Shown here: positions 1-9,049 of the stretch, piece by piece | Numbering within the stretch: position 1 is the first letter of the stretch | Layout of the letters: each line of letters starts with the position of its first letter | DNA from: Caryophanon latum | GTDB taxonomy: Bacteria > Bacillota > Bacilli > Bacillales_A > Planococcaceae | NCBI RefSeq assembly: GCF_001700325.1 | Contig: NZ_MATO01000056.1 | Location: 1 to 64,000 of the forward strand | Direction of reading: 5' to 3' | DNA: 64,000 nt | Made by a program: the position numbers and the translations under genes | The notes under the pieces: model-generated | What the model saw: the letters and a program-made list of their open reading frames with translations, nothing else | Databases searched by the model: none | What the model was told of the DNA's origin: nothing

Positions 1-41
1 TGGTGTGAGAGGTCGGGAGTTAATCACTCCCTCCTACTCGA

Positions 42-491
42 TTATTTACTATAAGGGCTTGCTACACGTCCTAACGTTTCGGTGCAGTGATCAATCGTTT
101 CCATTAACGATTCAAATGAGTGTTCTTCATGCTCTGTACTTAATCGCTCGATCACATCGTCTAACCCTTCATAATGGGTTTCGATTTTTTCGCGTCGTGA
201 CTCATTTTTACAACTTTCAATTTCATCTGTCACTTCCGCATGCACGTCTTGTAACGTGTTCACGATCGTTCCTAAATGAGTTTCTTTAATTCCTGGTAGC
301 ACGTTATGTACGATTTCATCTAAATTTAAATGTAAATTTGCTTTACGCTCTGCTAATACATCTTGTAACTGCTGAAGTAACGCATTCACTTTTTCGAACC
401 AGTCGTTGTTACCTGCTTTAATTTCATCTTTCGCTGCATGTAATTGTTGAATCGCTGTTTTTAATTGCTTATCACGTTGAACTTTCCCCAT
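42..491 (-). CDS. Coiled-coil hypothetical protein, 149 aa
   Basis: Function unknown. The product is short, highly charged and almost entirely helical, rich in Glu, Lys, Gln and His, with no signal peptide or membrane segment, so it is probably a cytoplasmic coiled-coil protein. The ATG at 491 follows a good Shine-Dalgarno (AAGGGG on the minus strand, seven bases upstream), which fixes the start. It is isolated: the window edge lies on one side and a 1.2 kb spacer full of repeat debris on the other. I do not recognise a family. Confidence 0.7.
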   Translation of the reverse strand: MGKVQRDKQLKTAIQQLHAAKDEIKAGNNDWFEKVNALLQQLQDVLAERKANLHLNLDEIVHNVLPGIKETHLGTIVNTLQDVHAEVTDEIESCKNESRREKIETHYEGLDDVIERLSTEHEEHSFESLMETIDHCTETLGRVASPYSK

Positions 492-652
492 TTTTTCCCC
501 TTCTTTCTTTACATGTACTGTAGCACGTCACGATAGCTGCTGCATTCCATATCGAATGAGCTTCCACTGGAAATGTTCGCTATTGTGTATGAATACAACT
601 TCATTTTAACATCAATAGGAATAATTAGGAATATTTTTGTGATATTATATTT

Positions 653-712
653 AGCTCCTCCTCATAACTTAGCGTTGCTTGCTTCTGGCTCTTCGCTATA
701 ACTCGGGGTTTC
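653..712. mobile_element. Two degraded ISL3-like terminal repeats
   Basis: Two adjacent stretches, 653-678 and 687-712, resemble each other and the better-kept sequences starting at 15951 and 33924 (GGCTCTTCCCCATAACTTGG followed by GGTTGC). The GGCTCTTC start is typical of ISL3-family inverted repeats. No transposase is nearby. They are probably relics of non-autonomous elements; the family assignment is from memory of IS ends. Confidence 0.35.
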
Positions 713-825
713 TTTTTGTGGGGGCGGCTCAAGCAACCTTTATGCGGTCATCCCGAACGAATGCTCAAACATGTGTGGCAACTGCCATTGCATATAATTA
801 TTGTCATATAGTAAGCTTCTGCAAC

Positions 826-1149
826 AGGTCTGTTGATACGCCACTTTTATACAGCTGAATCGTTTGTTTTGAACAGCGAAATGGGAATTATTGCTGTTTT
901 GTAGTGGCAGTGAGCGTGCGGCGAGACTCCTTGGGGAACAGCTCGTGACGAAACACCCCGTAAGCCGCGACGCAGGAGCGGTGCGGATGCTTGAGGAAGG
1001 GGGTGAACGCTACTACACGAGTCACCGCCTTCATGACCAACATCGTGTTTGCCGCCGAGCCCCAGGAATTGATCTACCTCGAGTAACCGCAGAGGCAAAG
1101 CGAGCCGCAATACGCGAAATGCCAATTTAATGGCTAATCAACACGCGTG
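826..1149. repeat. Intergenic repeat family, copy A (long)
   Basis: The left end reads AGGTCTGTTGATACGCCAC and the right end TGGCTAATCAACACGCGTG, an imperfect terminal inverted repeat. The first 75 bases match copy B (33845) almost exactly, and the last 45 match its right end. The middle (about 985-1060) is the reverse complement of the hairpin core of copies C and D. Open frames crossing this block have no ribosome binding site and are not genes. The remaining spacer, 1150-1599, is AT-rich and I see nothing in it. Confidence 0.7.
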
Positions 1150-1599
1150 CTTCTGCAAATATATCGTCGTCTGTCGTAGCGAGCTTTTAATGTAATTTGC
1201 ATAGCGGCTCGTCCGTCGCCAATAGTTGTGTGACGTGCTGCTTATAAAAAGATATGGATCGTTATGAATTAAGTGTTTTGGCGATATATTATAAGTTGTC
1301 CTCCTTGTGAAAAATTTGTATAATGCAATTCGAAAGTCATGATAACTGTTCTAAAAATAGTCAAACGATTGCACTTCATTACAAAAGTAGTGCGTTAATT
1401 ATCGTTTCAATTGTTTTAACATGCCGTTTTTTAGTTTGTATATAACGAACGAATAATAGGTTTCATCGATTTACGTTGCAAAAGGAAATATACGGCATTT
1501 TCCTTATCGATATAATCATTTTTCATATAGCAAATGAACTAAAACTTATATACTATACCTTTTGTGTCTATTAGTTCTTTAGATTTACACAAAATGTTC

Positions 1600-1641
1600 A
1601 AATCTTGTATACAAGACCTACTTGTATACAAGATTTTTTTA
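1600..1641 (+). terminator. Strong hairpin with T-run; double CTTGTATACAAG palindrome
   Basis: Arms 1600-1615 and 1621-1636 pair perfectly over 16 bp around a five-base loop and are followed by a T-run, the form of a rho-independent terminator on the plus strand. Each arm contains the same self-complementary 12-mer CTTGTATACAAG, so the site could also bind a dimeric regulator. It lies about 85 bp upstream of the chemoreceptor gene, with no gene upstream for it to terminate. Confidence 0.6.
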
Positions 1642-1724
1642 TTTTAAAATACTTAATACAACCAAAGAATAAATTTCCATTTGAAAAAGGGAAAGTTTAA
1701 TTTACCCAAGAAGGAGAGAGAAAA

Positions 1725-3416
1725 GTGAAAATTAGTAAAAAAATTATGTTGTCATTTGGTATTTTAATTTTCTTTATTTTTGGTATTTCGTTATATAGTT
1801 ACATTCAAGTTTCAAAGGTGAATGAGCAGTATACGAGCATGATTGGATTTGATTTAGAGGAAGTATATATGATCACGGAATTGCAGCAATATATTGCACA
1901 GCAAGGTATTCAGCTGCGCCACTACGTATTAGAAAAAGATGCGGAAACGTTACGCACGTTAGAAAACATGCAACAAATCGTTGACGAACGTGTTGTAGAG
2001 CTTTACGAATTTGCAAAAGCAGAGGAAGTGAAGGAGCGCGTTGCTGTCATTCAAGAGTACAACGTCGCATTTAACGAAGCGGCAGAAGATATTAAAGCCG
2101 CAGTTGCAAGCAACGATGAAGAAAAAGCGATTTCATTAATTACGAATGAAGCAAAAATTGCAAATAACGACATGCTTGCCGTTGCTCAAGAAATTTTAAA
2201 TACATTGCAAGACCGCTTCAATACAACAGCGGAAGAAACCGATTTATGGGTACAAGATGAAATATTATTTTTACTCATTGCAAGCATCGGTAGCTTAGTG
2301 CTAGCGATCGGGATTGCCTTATCACTTACAAAGACGATTTCGACACCGCTGCGCAACTTAGCAGAAGCGGCAGAGCAGATCGCAAACGGCAATTTAACTG
2401 TTCCAAATATTGAGACGAAAACGAACGATGAAGTTGGGCAAGTTGGTGAATCATTTAACAAAATGAAAGCATCGCTACAAAATATTATCTTTATTTGTAA
2501 AGAAAATGCGGTAGATTTAACGTCTATGTCAGAGGAGCTTACTGCAAGTACGAGCCACGTTGCAACAACATCGAGCAACGTCGCAACGAACATCGAAAAA
2601 ATTTCTTCATCGATTAACGACATTGCGAGCGTATCTGAGGAAACATCTGCATCAATGGAACAAACAGCACACGACATTCACGTCATTGCGGACACGACAC
2701 AATCATTAAAGCATCGTTCACAAAAGGCAAGTGATTTAGCAACAACAGGGAATGAACATTTAACACAAGCAAAAGCTCAAATGAATACAATTTACGCATC
2801 AACGCAAGGTACAGCATCGGTCGTAAAAAGTTTAAGTATGCAGTCACAGGAAATTCAGCAAATGACGAACTTCATTACACAAATTTCAGATCAAACGAAC
2901 TTGCTTGCATTAAATGCGTCGATTGAAGCAGCACGTGCAGGGGAACATGGTAAAGGATTCGCCGTTGTAGCGGAGGAAGTACGCAAACTAGCAGAGGAAT
3001 CACAGCGCTCTGCAAACATGATTACGAAGCTGACAGCGAACATTTTAGATGAAACGAAAAACGCCGAGCATTCAATGTTTCTTAGCTTACAGACGGTTGA
3101 AACCGGTGTCACAATTATCGATGAGTCCGATCGTATGTTTAAAAACATCGTAGACGAGTTCGATAAAATTGCAAATGACATTGAACAAATTACAGATATG
3201 ACCGAACAAATTTCAGCTGCAACGCGACAAGTGACAGAATCAGCACATGAGTTATCTTCAAACATGCAGCAGCTTGCCCATCATGCAGAAGACGTTACGC
3301 AGCAAACCGAGGAGCAAGCCGCAGTTGTTCAAGAAATTAACTTCATTAGTGAGACGCTAACAACGAACTCATTAGAGCTTAAAACATCGATTGCACAGTT
3401 TCAGCTAGAAAAATAA
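1725..3416 (+). CDS. Methyl-accepting chemotaxis protein, 563 aa
   Basis: Transmembrane chemoreceptor that passes ligand state to CheA/CheW. A first membrane helix (about 7-27) is followed by a helical periplasm-side domain of about 150 residues of four-helix-bundle type, a second helix (about 179-200), a HAMP domain (about 201-255) and a long signalling coiled coil. The canonical hairpin tip is present near residues 385-425 ([19 protein letters not shown] and the following [13 protein letters not shown]). The GTG start at 1725 has AAGGAGAG at 1711-1718. The gene stands alone and is closed by a terminator. The ligand cannot be told from the sequence. Confidence 0.95.
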   Translation: MKISKKIMLSFGILIFFIFGISLYSYIQVSKVNEQYTSMIGFDLEEVYMITELQQYIAQQGIQLRHYVLEKDAETLRTLENMQQIVDERVVELYEFAKAEEVKERVAVIQEYNVAFNEAAEDIKAAVASNDEEKAISLITNEAKIANNDMLAVAQEILNTLQDRFNTTAEETDLWVQDEILFLLIASIGSLVLAIGIALSLTKTISTPLRNLAEAAEQIANGNLTVPNIETKTNDEVGQVGESFNKMKASLQNIIFICKENAVDLTSMSEELTASTSHVATTSSNVATNIEKISSSINDIASVSEETSASMEQTAHDIHVIADTTQSLKHRSQKASDLATTGNEHLTQAKAQMNTIYASTQGTASVVKSLSMQSQEIQQMTNFITQISDQTNLLALNASIEAARAGEHGKGFAVVAEEVRKLAEESQRSANMITKLTANILDETKNAEHSMFLSLQTVETGVTIIDESDRMFKNIVDEFDKIANDIEQITDMTEQISAATRQVTESAHELSSNMQQLAHHAEDVTQQTEEQAAVVQEINFISETLTTNSLELKTSIAQFQLEK

Positions 3417-3424
3417 CGAAACAG

Positions 3425-3460
3425 AAGAAGCGGCTAAAATTGACGATGCCGCTTCTTTTG
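3425..3460 (+). terminator. Rho-independent terminator after the chemoreceptor
   Basis: AAGAAGCGGC (3425-3434) pairs with GCCGCTTCTT (3448-3457), followed by TTG and a T-rich tail, nine bases after the stop codon. Confidence 0.85.
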
Positions 3461-3539
3461 CTGTTTATACTAGCTAGTTTCGGAATTATATAAAACGTAC
3501 GCGTAAACATATAGGGTGATTGAAATTTAGAATGCGAAC

Positions 3540-3660
3540 GAAGCTTGAAACAAGAAGCGGACTTCAGCCGAAAAGCGTGAGCATGACACGAAAGAATAAA
3601 CGCCAAGTCCTGTTCAGAACAAACAGTGTGTTCGCCCACACGCCCGCGGAAAGCCAATTA
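3540..3660. repeat. GC-rich degenerate intergenic block
   Basis: The spacer turns GC-rich here and carries the phrase AGCGGACTTCAGC, echoed at about 8693 (AGCGGACTCCAGC). Both sit shortly after a terminator. This resembles the degenerate extragenic repeats common in Bacillales, but I cannot define its ends. Confidence 0.3.
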
Positions 3661-3712
3661 ACAAAACACTAAAATACATTCACCGTCTATATAGTATGTT
3701 CACAAATTGCTA

Positions 3713-3741
3713 TTGACGAAAAAAATCGTTCCGTGTAAAGT
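3713..3741 (+). promoter_or_regulatory. Probable sigma-A promoter for the riboswitch leader
   Basis: TTGACG (3713-3718), a 17-base spacer and TAAAGT (3736-3741) would start transcription just ahead of the cobalamin aptamer. Confidence 0.5.
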
Positions 3742-3755
3742 AATGATAACTTCAT

Positions 3756-3919
3756 AAAGCATTAGGTGCCCAATTGGGAGAATAGGGAATAAAGTGAAAA
3801 TCTTTAGCGTTATCCCAACACTGTAAAGAGGAGTTTCATATAACGAAAACCACTGGAGCAATCTGGGAAGGTGTGATGAAACGGAGAATCGGAGCCAGGA
3901 GACCTGCCTAAAATGCTTA
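3756..3919 (+). promoter_or_regulatory. Cobalamin (B12) riboswitch
   Basis: The closing stem is AAGCATT (3757-3763) with AATGCTT (3912-3918). Inside are the family's conserved blocks in order: AGGTGCC near 3765, GAATAGGGAA near 3780, an ACTGTAA-type loop near 3820, CCACTGG near 3850, TGGGAAGG near 3866 and the hallmark GAGCCAGGAGACCTGCC at 3893-3909. A terminator follows, so adenosylcobalamin binding should lower transcription into cobT. Confidence 0.93.
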
Positions 3920-3942
3920 CGATGTATAGACAGTGGATAAGT

Positions 3943-3990
3943 CTGTAGTTTATTTGTTATGGAATAAACTACAGGCTATTTTTATTGTCT
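3943..3990 (+). terminator. Riboswitch expression-platform terminator
   Basis: CTGTAGTTTATT (3943-3954) and AATAAACTACAG (3963-3974) form a perfect 12-bp stem with an eight-base loop, followed by a T-rich tract. Its position directly behind the aptamer marks it as the switchable terminator. Confidence 0.88.
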
Positions 3991-3997
3991 TTTACGA

Positions 3998-4176
3998 TGT
4001 CTGTTGATACGCCAGTCAGTGGGCAGTTCGCGTTATGCGGCTCGCTTTCCGGCGAACACGATGTTTGTCATGAAGGCGTTGTCACATGGATGTGACGCTT
4101 ACCGCCTCCCTCAAGCCTCCTCGCTTCGCTGTGGGGAGCTGTTCCCTGAGGACATTACAATGCTGCATCAACAGAA
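3998..4176. repeat. Intergenic repeat family, copy D, inside the cobT leader
   Basis: Bounded by TGTCTGTTGATACGCCA on the left and GCATCAACAGA on the right. The core 4050-4120 parallels copy C (16016-16080), with a hairpin whose inner stem is GTCACAT/ATGTGAC. It separates the riboswitch terminator from the cobT ribosome binding site. A reading frame stays open through it into cobT, but it lacks a ribosome binding site. Confidence 0.7.
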
Positions 4177-4213
4177 CTCGTCTTTCATTTCATTCACAAA
4201 GGAGAATACAAAC

Positions 4214-5269
4214 ATGCCATTATTACAACAAACAATTGAACAAATTCAAGGAATCGACCGACAAATCGAAGCGGACGCACGCAAATACATAGACTCATTA
4301 GCAAAGCCACCTCAAAGTTTAGGAAAGCTCGAAACATTAGCGATTCAACTATCGGCGATTACAGGCGAACGCTTTCCTAAAATTGATCAAAAAGCGATGA
4401 TTGTCATGGCTGCTGACCACGGTGTATATGAGGAAGGCGTTACACCAAATCCACAAAGTACGACCGTTTTCCAAACATTATCATTTCCTAAAGGAACGAC
4501 CGGCATGTGTACGATTGCGAAAGTAACGAATGCGAAAGTCGTTACCGTCGATGTAGGCGTGAAGGAAGATTTACCACCAGATGCGGGCGTCATCATTAAA
4601 AAGGTGAAGTACGGTACAGACAACATGGCAAAAGGTCCGGCAATGACACGAGAAGAAGCGATTCGAGCGATTGAAGTCGGCATTGAAGTAACAACAGAAG
4701 AAATTAAAAAGGGAATCAACCTCATTGGGACAGGCGAAATGGGCATTGCGAATACGACGCCGAGTGCTGCGGTGCTTGCGGTATTTTACGGCTGTGATCC
4801 GTTAGAAGTGACGGGCTTCGGTGCGGGCGTAGGTAGTGGTGGCATCGAATTTAAAGCCGAAGTCATTCGAAAAGCGATTGAATTGAATCAACCGAACGCA
4901 GACGATCCGATTGATGTGTTAGCGAAAGTCGGTGGGTTAGAACTTTGTGGCATGGCGGGTATTTTCCTTGCAGCTGCCGCAAATCGTGTTCCGGTTGTCG
5001 TCGATGGGTATATTTCGTTAGTGTCTGCGTTAGCCGCATACAAGCTGAATCCGCATGTTAAAGACTACATTATTCCGTCGCATCAATCGGAGGAGCCTGG
5101 TGCAAAAATCGCAGCAGACCTTCTTGGAATCGAGCCGATGTTACAAATGAATATGCGCCTTGGAGAAGGTTCGGGTGCGGCGTTAGCGTTCCCAATTCTT
5201 GATGCAGCATGTTCAATGGTTTCGAATATGGTGACGTTAGAAGAAGCGGCAGCGATTTTAACTAAATAA
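4214..5269 (+). CDS. cobT: Nicotinate-nucleotide-dimethylbenzimidazole phosphoribosyltransferase
   Basis: Makes alpha-ribazole 5'-phosphate for the lower ligand of cobalamin from nicotinate mononucleotide and 5,6-dimethylbenzimidazole. The product is 351 residues, the usual family length. It contains MAADHGVYEEGVTPNPQ near residue 60, glycine-rich FGAGVGSGG near 200, and RLGEGSGAALAF near 315 that carries the family's catalytic Glu. The ATG at 4214 has AAAGGAG just upstream; the longer open frame from 4004 runs through a repeat and is rejected as start. The B12 riboswitch upstream supports the assignment. No other cobalamin genes are adjacent, so this gene may serve remodelling or salvage. 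Confidence 0.95.
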   Translation: MPLLQQTIEQIQGIDRQIEADARKYIDSLAKPPQSLGKLETLAIQLSAITGERFPKIDQKAMIVMAADHGVYEEGVTPNPQSTTVFQTLSFPKGTTGMCTIAKVTNAKVVTVDVGVKEDLPPDAGVIIKKVKYGTDNMAKGPAMTREEAIRAIEVGIEVTTEEIKKGINLIGTGEMGIANTTPSAAVLAVFYGCDPLEVTGFGAGVGSGGIEFKAEVIRKAIELNQPNADDPIDVLAKVGGLELCGMAGIFLAAAANRVPVVVDGYISLVSALAAYKLNPHVKDYIIPSHQSEEPGAKIAADLLGIEPMLQMNMRLGEGSGAALAFPILDAACSMVSNMVTLEEAAAILTK

Positions 5270-5378
5270 TTGTTTCAATTGTAAAAAATCATTTTTCAAA
5301 AAATTTTTCAAAAAGTGTGAAACTTTTTCGCATCGGCTCGGTCTGTACAGCAACAAATTAGACAGGGGAGCGATTTAT

Positions 5379-8300
5379 ATGAAAAAATGGCTAGCAGCAC
5401 TTGCCGCGGTATCGACAATTTGCGTCATTGCACCACAGGCAGAAGCAGCTGAAATGATTGTGCAAGATGGGATTCATTACGAAATATTTGCCGGACATAA
5501 TGGTAAAAAGGAAGCGCGTGTCGTCAAACGAGAACTTTTATTTCATTATCGGATACAGTTGGTGGGGTGCCGGTGACAGAAATTTCGAATAATGCCCTAT
5601 ATGCGTTTTACTATATAGATGAAACGACAGAAATGGAGGAATTTGAGTTTTTACGCTTCCCAGCACAACTAAAGAGAATAGGTTCATATGCATTTATAGG
5701 TGCATCTTTCCCAAATGGCGTCGTGCTACCAAATACAGTCGAAATGATTAGCGGTTTGGCATTTACTATGGCTCGTACAGGCGTATCAAAATTAGTCATT
5801 CCAGAAAGCGTAAAAACAGTTGGCGATGGCGCGTTTTCTAACTTTCTTGTGGCGGAATTTGCGCAGTTTCCGGCATCGCTAACAAAGAAACAATTTGCAA
5901 TCGACACAGACAATCCGAATTTCACATTCCAAGTGACTGGAGAAACGACACAAAAACGTTACGGTGATATATTTTATGAAACGTTTACGCATGAAGGGAC
6001 TAAAGAAGTACGCATTACCGGCTATGATACATTTACGACTACACAAACGTTGACGATTCCTGAAACAATTGATGGTATGACGGTCACAGAACTTGCACCA
6101 AATGCTTTTGGAATACAACAGGTGAATTTTAGAAAACCAAACGTACAAGAAGTGATATTACCAGCGACGATTCGAAAAGTAGGTGATTCTGCGTTAAGAT
6201 TCAAGAAGGTCGATGTGTCAACACTCCAACAGGTAGAGGAAATTGGCGCATATGCGTTTGCATCTGGCGCTGTATACAGTAGTAGCGAAACGTTTGTGCT
6301 ACCAGCGACGCTACATACAATTGGTGATTTTGCGTTTTCATATATGAATGTTTCAAAAGTGCACATTGATAATAAAAAGAGAACGATGGGGATTGGCATA
6401 TTTTCGAATAGCAACATAACGGACGTATCATTTGAAGAAGGCATTACACATATTCCAGCTCAAATGTTTTTAGAAAACAAGCTGCAACAAGTGACATTAC
6501 CTACTTCTTTACGTGAAATTGGTGCGCATGCATTCCAAAAAAATGCGATCACGAGCATAGAGATTCCACCAAACGTTACAACGATTGGCAAGAGAGCGTT
6601 TTTGTCTAATAAGTTAACATCGCTTGAGCTTCCAGAGTCGGTACAAGAAATTGGAGAAAGTGCGTTTTCATCGAACGCATTAACGACGGTTTCGATGCCG
6701 AAGAAGCTGAAAACACTTGGGAATAATGCATTTCACTACAATCAGCTACGTCACATATACGTACCACAAGTAGAAAATTTAGGTGCAAAAATATACAACA
6801 ACAACCCGATTGAGCATGTCACATTTGCAGAAGGGGTGACAAATATCGGCGAGGGTATGTTTGAAGAAAGTAATATTACCGAAATTACATTACCAGATAC
6901 AGTGACACATATCGGTGCGCGTGCGTTTCGTTCGAATAAAATTAGCACAGTTGTATTGCCGAGCAGTTTACAACAAGTTGGCGAGTATGCGTTTAGCAAT
7001 AACATTTTGACGACGATTCATATTCCAAAAGGCGTTACATTTGGTTCTCACGCATTTGCGAATAACGAGCTACGTGACGTAACGCTAGAAGAAGGATTGA
7101 AAATGATCGCACCGAGCATGTTTATTGACAATGAAATTAGCGCAGTTGTACTGCCGAGCAGTTTACAACAAGTTGGTAATGCCGCATTTAAAAATAATGA
7201 GTTAACGACGATTCATATTCCAAAAGGCACTGTGTTTGGTTTTGGTGTATTTGAGAATAACAAGCTACGTGAGGTGACGCTAGAAGAAGGGGTGACTACA
7301 ATCCCACATACGATGTTTTCAAGCAATCAAATCGAGCGTGTGACATTGCCACAAACGATTACGAACATTGAAGAAGGTGCGTTTGTGTCGAATGCGCTAA
7401 CAGAAGTAACGATTCCACCGCTTGTGAAGACGATTGGGCTCGCCGCCTTTTCATCAAATCAGCTACGAAAGGTACACATGTTTGACAATGTGACGACTAT
7501 TGAAGAGCACGCATTCTCGCACAATCCACTTGAGCAGTTTACGTGGTCGAAAAAATTGGAAACAATCGGTCCGGAGGCATTTTATCGCACGAAATTGAAA
7601 AAAATTGAGCTTCCTGCTTCGTTAAAATCAATCGGTTACCGTGCATTTTTTGAAAGTGAGCTAGAAGAAGTACACATTGCAGCAGTTGATGAGATCAAAA
7701 GGTTTGCGTTTCAGCAAAACAATATTCATACGCTAACACTGCCAAAGCAAGTGACAACGATTCATGACGGCGCATTTATAAATAACGCATTGACAAAAGT
7801 GACAATTCCATTCAAAACGAAGCCAAACGACATTTCGTATATTTTTGGCGACAATCCTATTAAAGAAGTTGTATTGCCCGCTCAGCATAGTACGTACAAC
7901 TTAGATTACGTATCAAATAGCCGTTTAGAAAAAATCACGCTTGAAAATGTGAACACGAAACTAACATACAAGAAAGATTTTGTTCATCGTGATGGGCTTG
8001 TGTTTGCCGGTTTATACGTAGATGCGGCGAGAACGAAGCGCTATACAGGTCCTGAGCAAAAAGCGAAAACAATTTACGTTAGTTGGGGACGTTTCTCAGA
8101 CATTACCGGTCACTGGGCACAAGGCGCAATCGAAAGCTTCACAAGCCTTGGCTATATTAACGGTTACCCAGATGGTACATTCAAACCAGGGGCACCGATT
8201 CAACGTAAACACGTCGCACGTATTTTACATGACGTGTTCAAGTTCGAAGCGGTGAACGACGTAGCAGATTTTACCGACGTACCGAAAAGCCATGCGTATT

Positions 8301-8626
8301 ACGCGGCGATTTCAGCCGTTCAAAAGGCAGGCATCTTTAGCGGTGACAATGGCAAATTCCAACCAGAAGCACATTTAACGCGCGGACAGCTTGCGAAAGT
8401 ACTCGTGCTCGCAGCAGGCTTTGAGCCAGGTGGCAAATCAACATTTAAAGACACGCCAGCGAGTTACTGGGGCACACCGTATGTTGCAGCGCTCGCGGAC
8501 TTAGCGATCGTCAAAGGCACAGACGGCTTCTTTAACCCGAATAAGCCGATTACACGCGCGCAATTCGTATCGATGACATCGCTTGCGTTAGAAGAAATGA
8601 AGCGTCGAGCGCAACAAAATAACTAA
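5379..8626 (+). pseudogene. BspA-type leucine-rich-repeat protein with three SLH domains, frameshifted
   Basis: A cell-wall-bound surface protein that appears split by a single-base frameshift. Frame one (5379-5576) gives a signal peptide (MKKWLAALAAVSTICVIAPQ, cleavage after AEA) and about 35 mature residues. From roughly 5535 the sense continues in the frame that stays open from before the GTG at 5567 to 8626 (1019 residues). That part holds about 25 BspA-like LRR units (IGxxAFxxNxLTxVxLPxSV) and then three SLH domains at about 8092-8235, 8266-8430 and 8440-8600. SLH domains bind pyruvylated secondary wall polymer. Joined, the product would be about 1080 residues. The GTG at 5567 lacks a ribosome binding site and would lose the signal peptide. 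A one-base deletion or a sequencing error both explain this. Confidence 0.85.
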
Positions 8627-8630
8627 TCAA

Positions 8631-8680
8631 ACAAAGCGTTATCGGAAACATGAATTTTTCTGATAGCGCTTTGTTGCTCG
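8631..8680 (+). terminator. Terminator after the LRR/SLH gene
   Basis: ACAAAGCGTTATCGGAAA (8631-8648) pairs, with G-U pairs, with TTTCTGATAGCGCTTTGT (8657-8674). Confidence 0.7.
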
Positions 8681-8782
8681 TTTATAAGCAGCGGACTCCA
8701 GCGAGAACGGTCAACTAGCAAAACGACATATACTCACTGTCTGTATCGTTCATTTGGCGACTTTCTTTCTATTTAACAGTAT

Positions 8783-8820
8783 TTCCTCATGTAGCATTGT
8801 CTAAATGAGGGAGTTTTTCT
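8783..8820 (+). terminator. Small terminator-like hairpin with GCATTGTC loop
   Basis: CCTCAT (8785-8790) and ATGAGG (8805-8810) enclose a loop containing GCATTGTC, then a T-run. A second hairpin with the same loop word lies at 17819. The rest of this spacer (8680-9049) is AT-rich; I see no gene, only the ribosome binding site of the next gene at its end. Confidence 0.5.
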
Positions 8821-9049
8821 TTTTCAACACTTTTTTATCGACGAAAGATAATTTGTAGGTAGGAAGTGCAACTAAATTTATTCGTTTGGCACGATAAGAT
8901 GGACAGATTCTTTACTTGTACTCATCTTTTTAATGAAAAAAAGAAATTTACGGTAATTATGTAACAAATGAGTGAAAAAATAGTTACCGCTTTCCGATAC
9001 AATACTTATCATTTGAAAATTCAGAATTTATAACCATCGGAGGAGTTTT

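Noticed and set aside
891-1130. Open frames on both strands over the GC-rich spacer
   Set aside because: They lie inside repeat copy A, have no ribosome binding site, and their sequence follows the repeat rather than protein constraint.
4004-4213. N-terminal extension of cobT by 70 codons
   Set aside because: It runs through repeat copy D; the ATG at 4214 has the ribosome binding site and gives the normal family length.
5535-5570. Programmed ribosomal frameshift in the LRR/SLH gene
   Set aside because: No clear slippery heptamer with downstream structure is visible; a simple one-base deletion or sequencing error is more likely.
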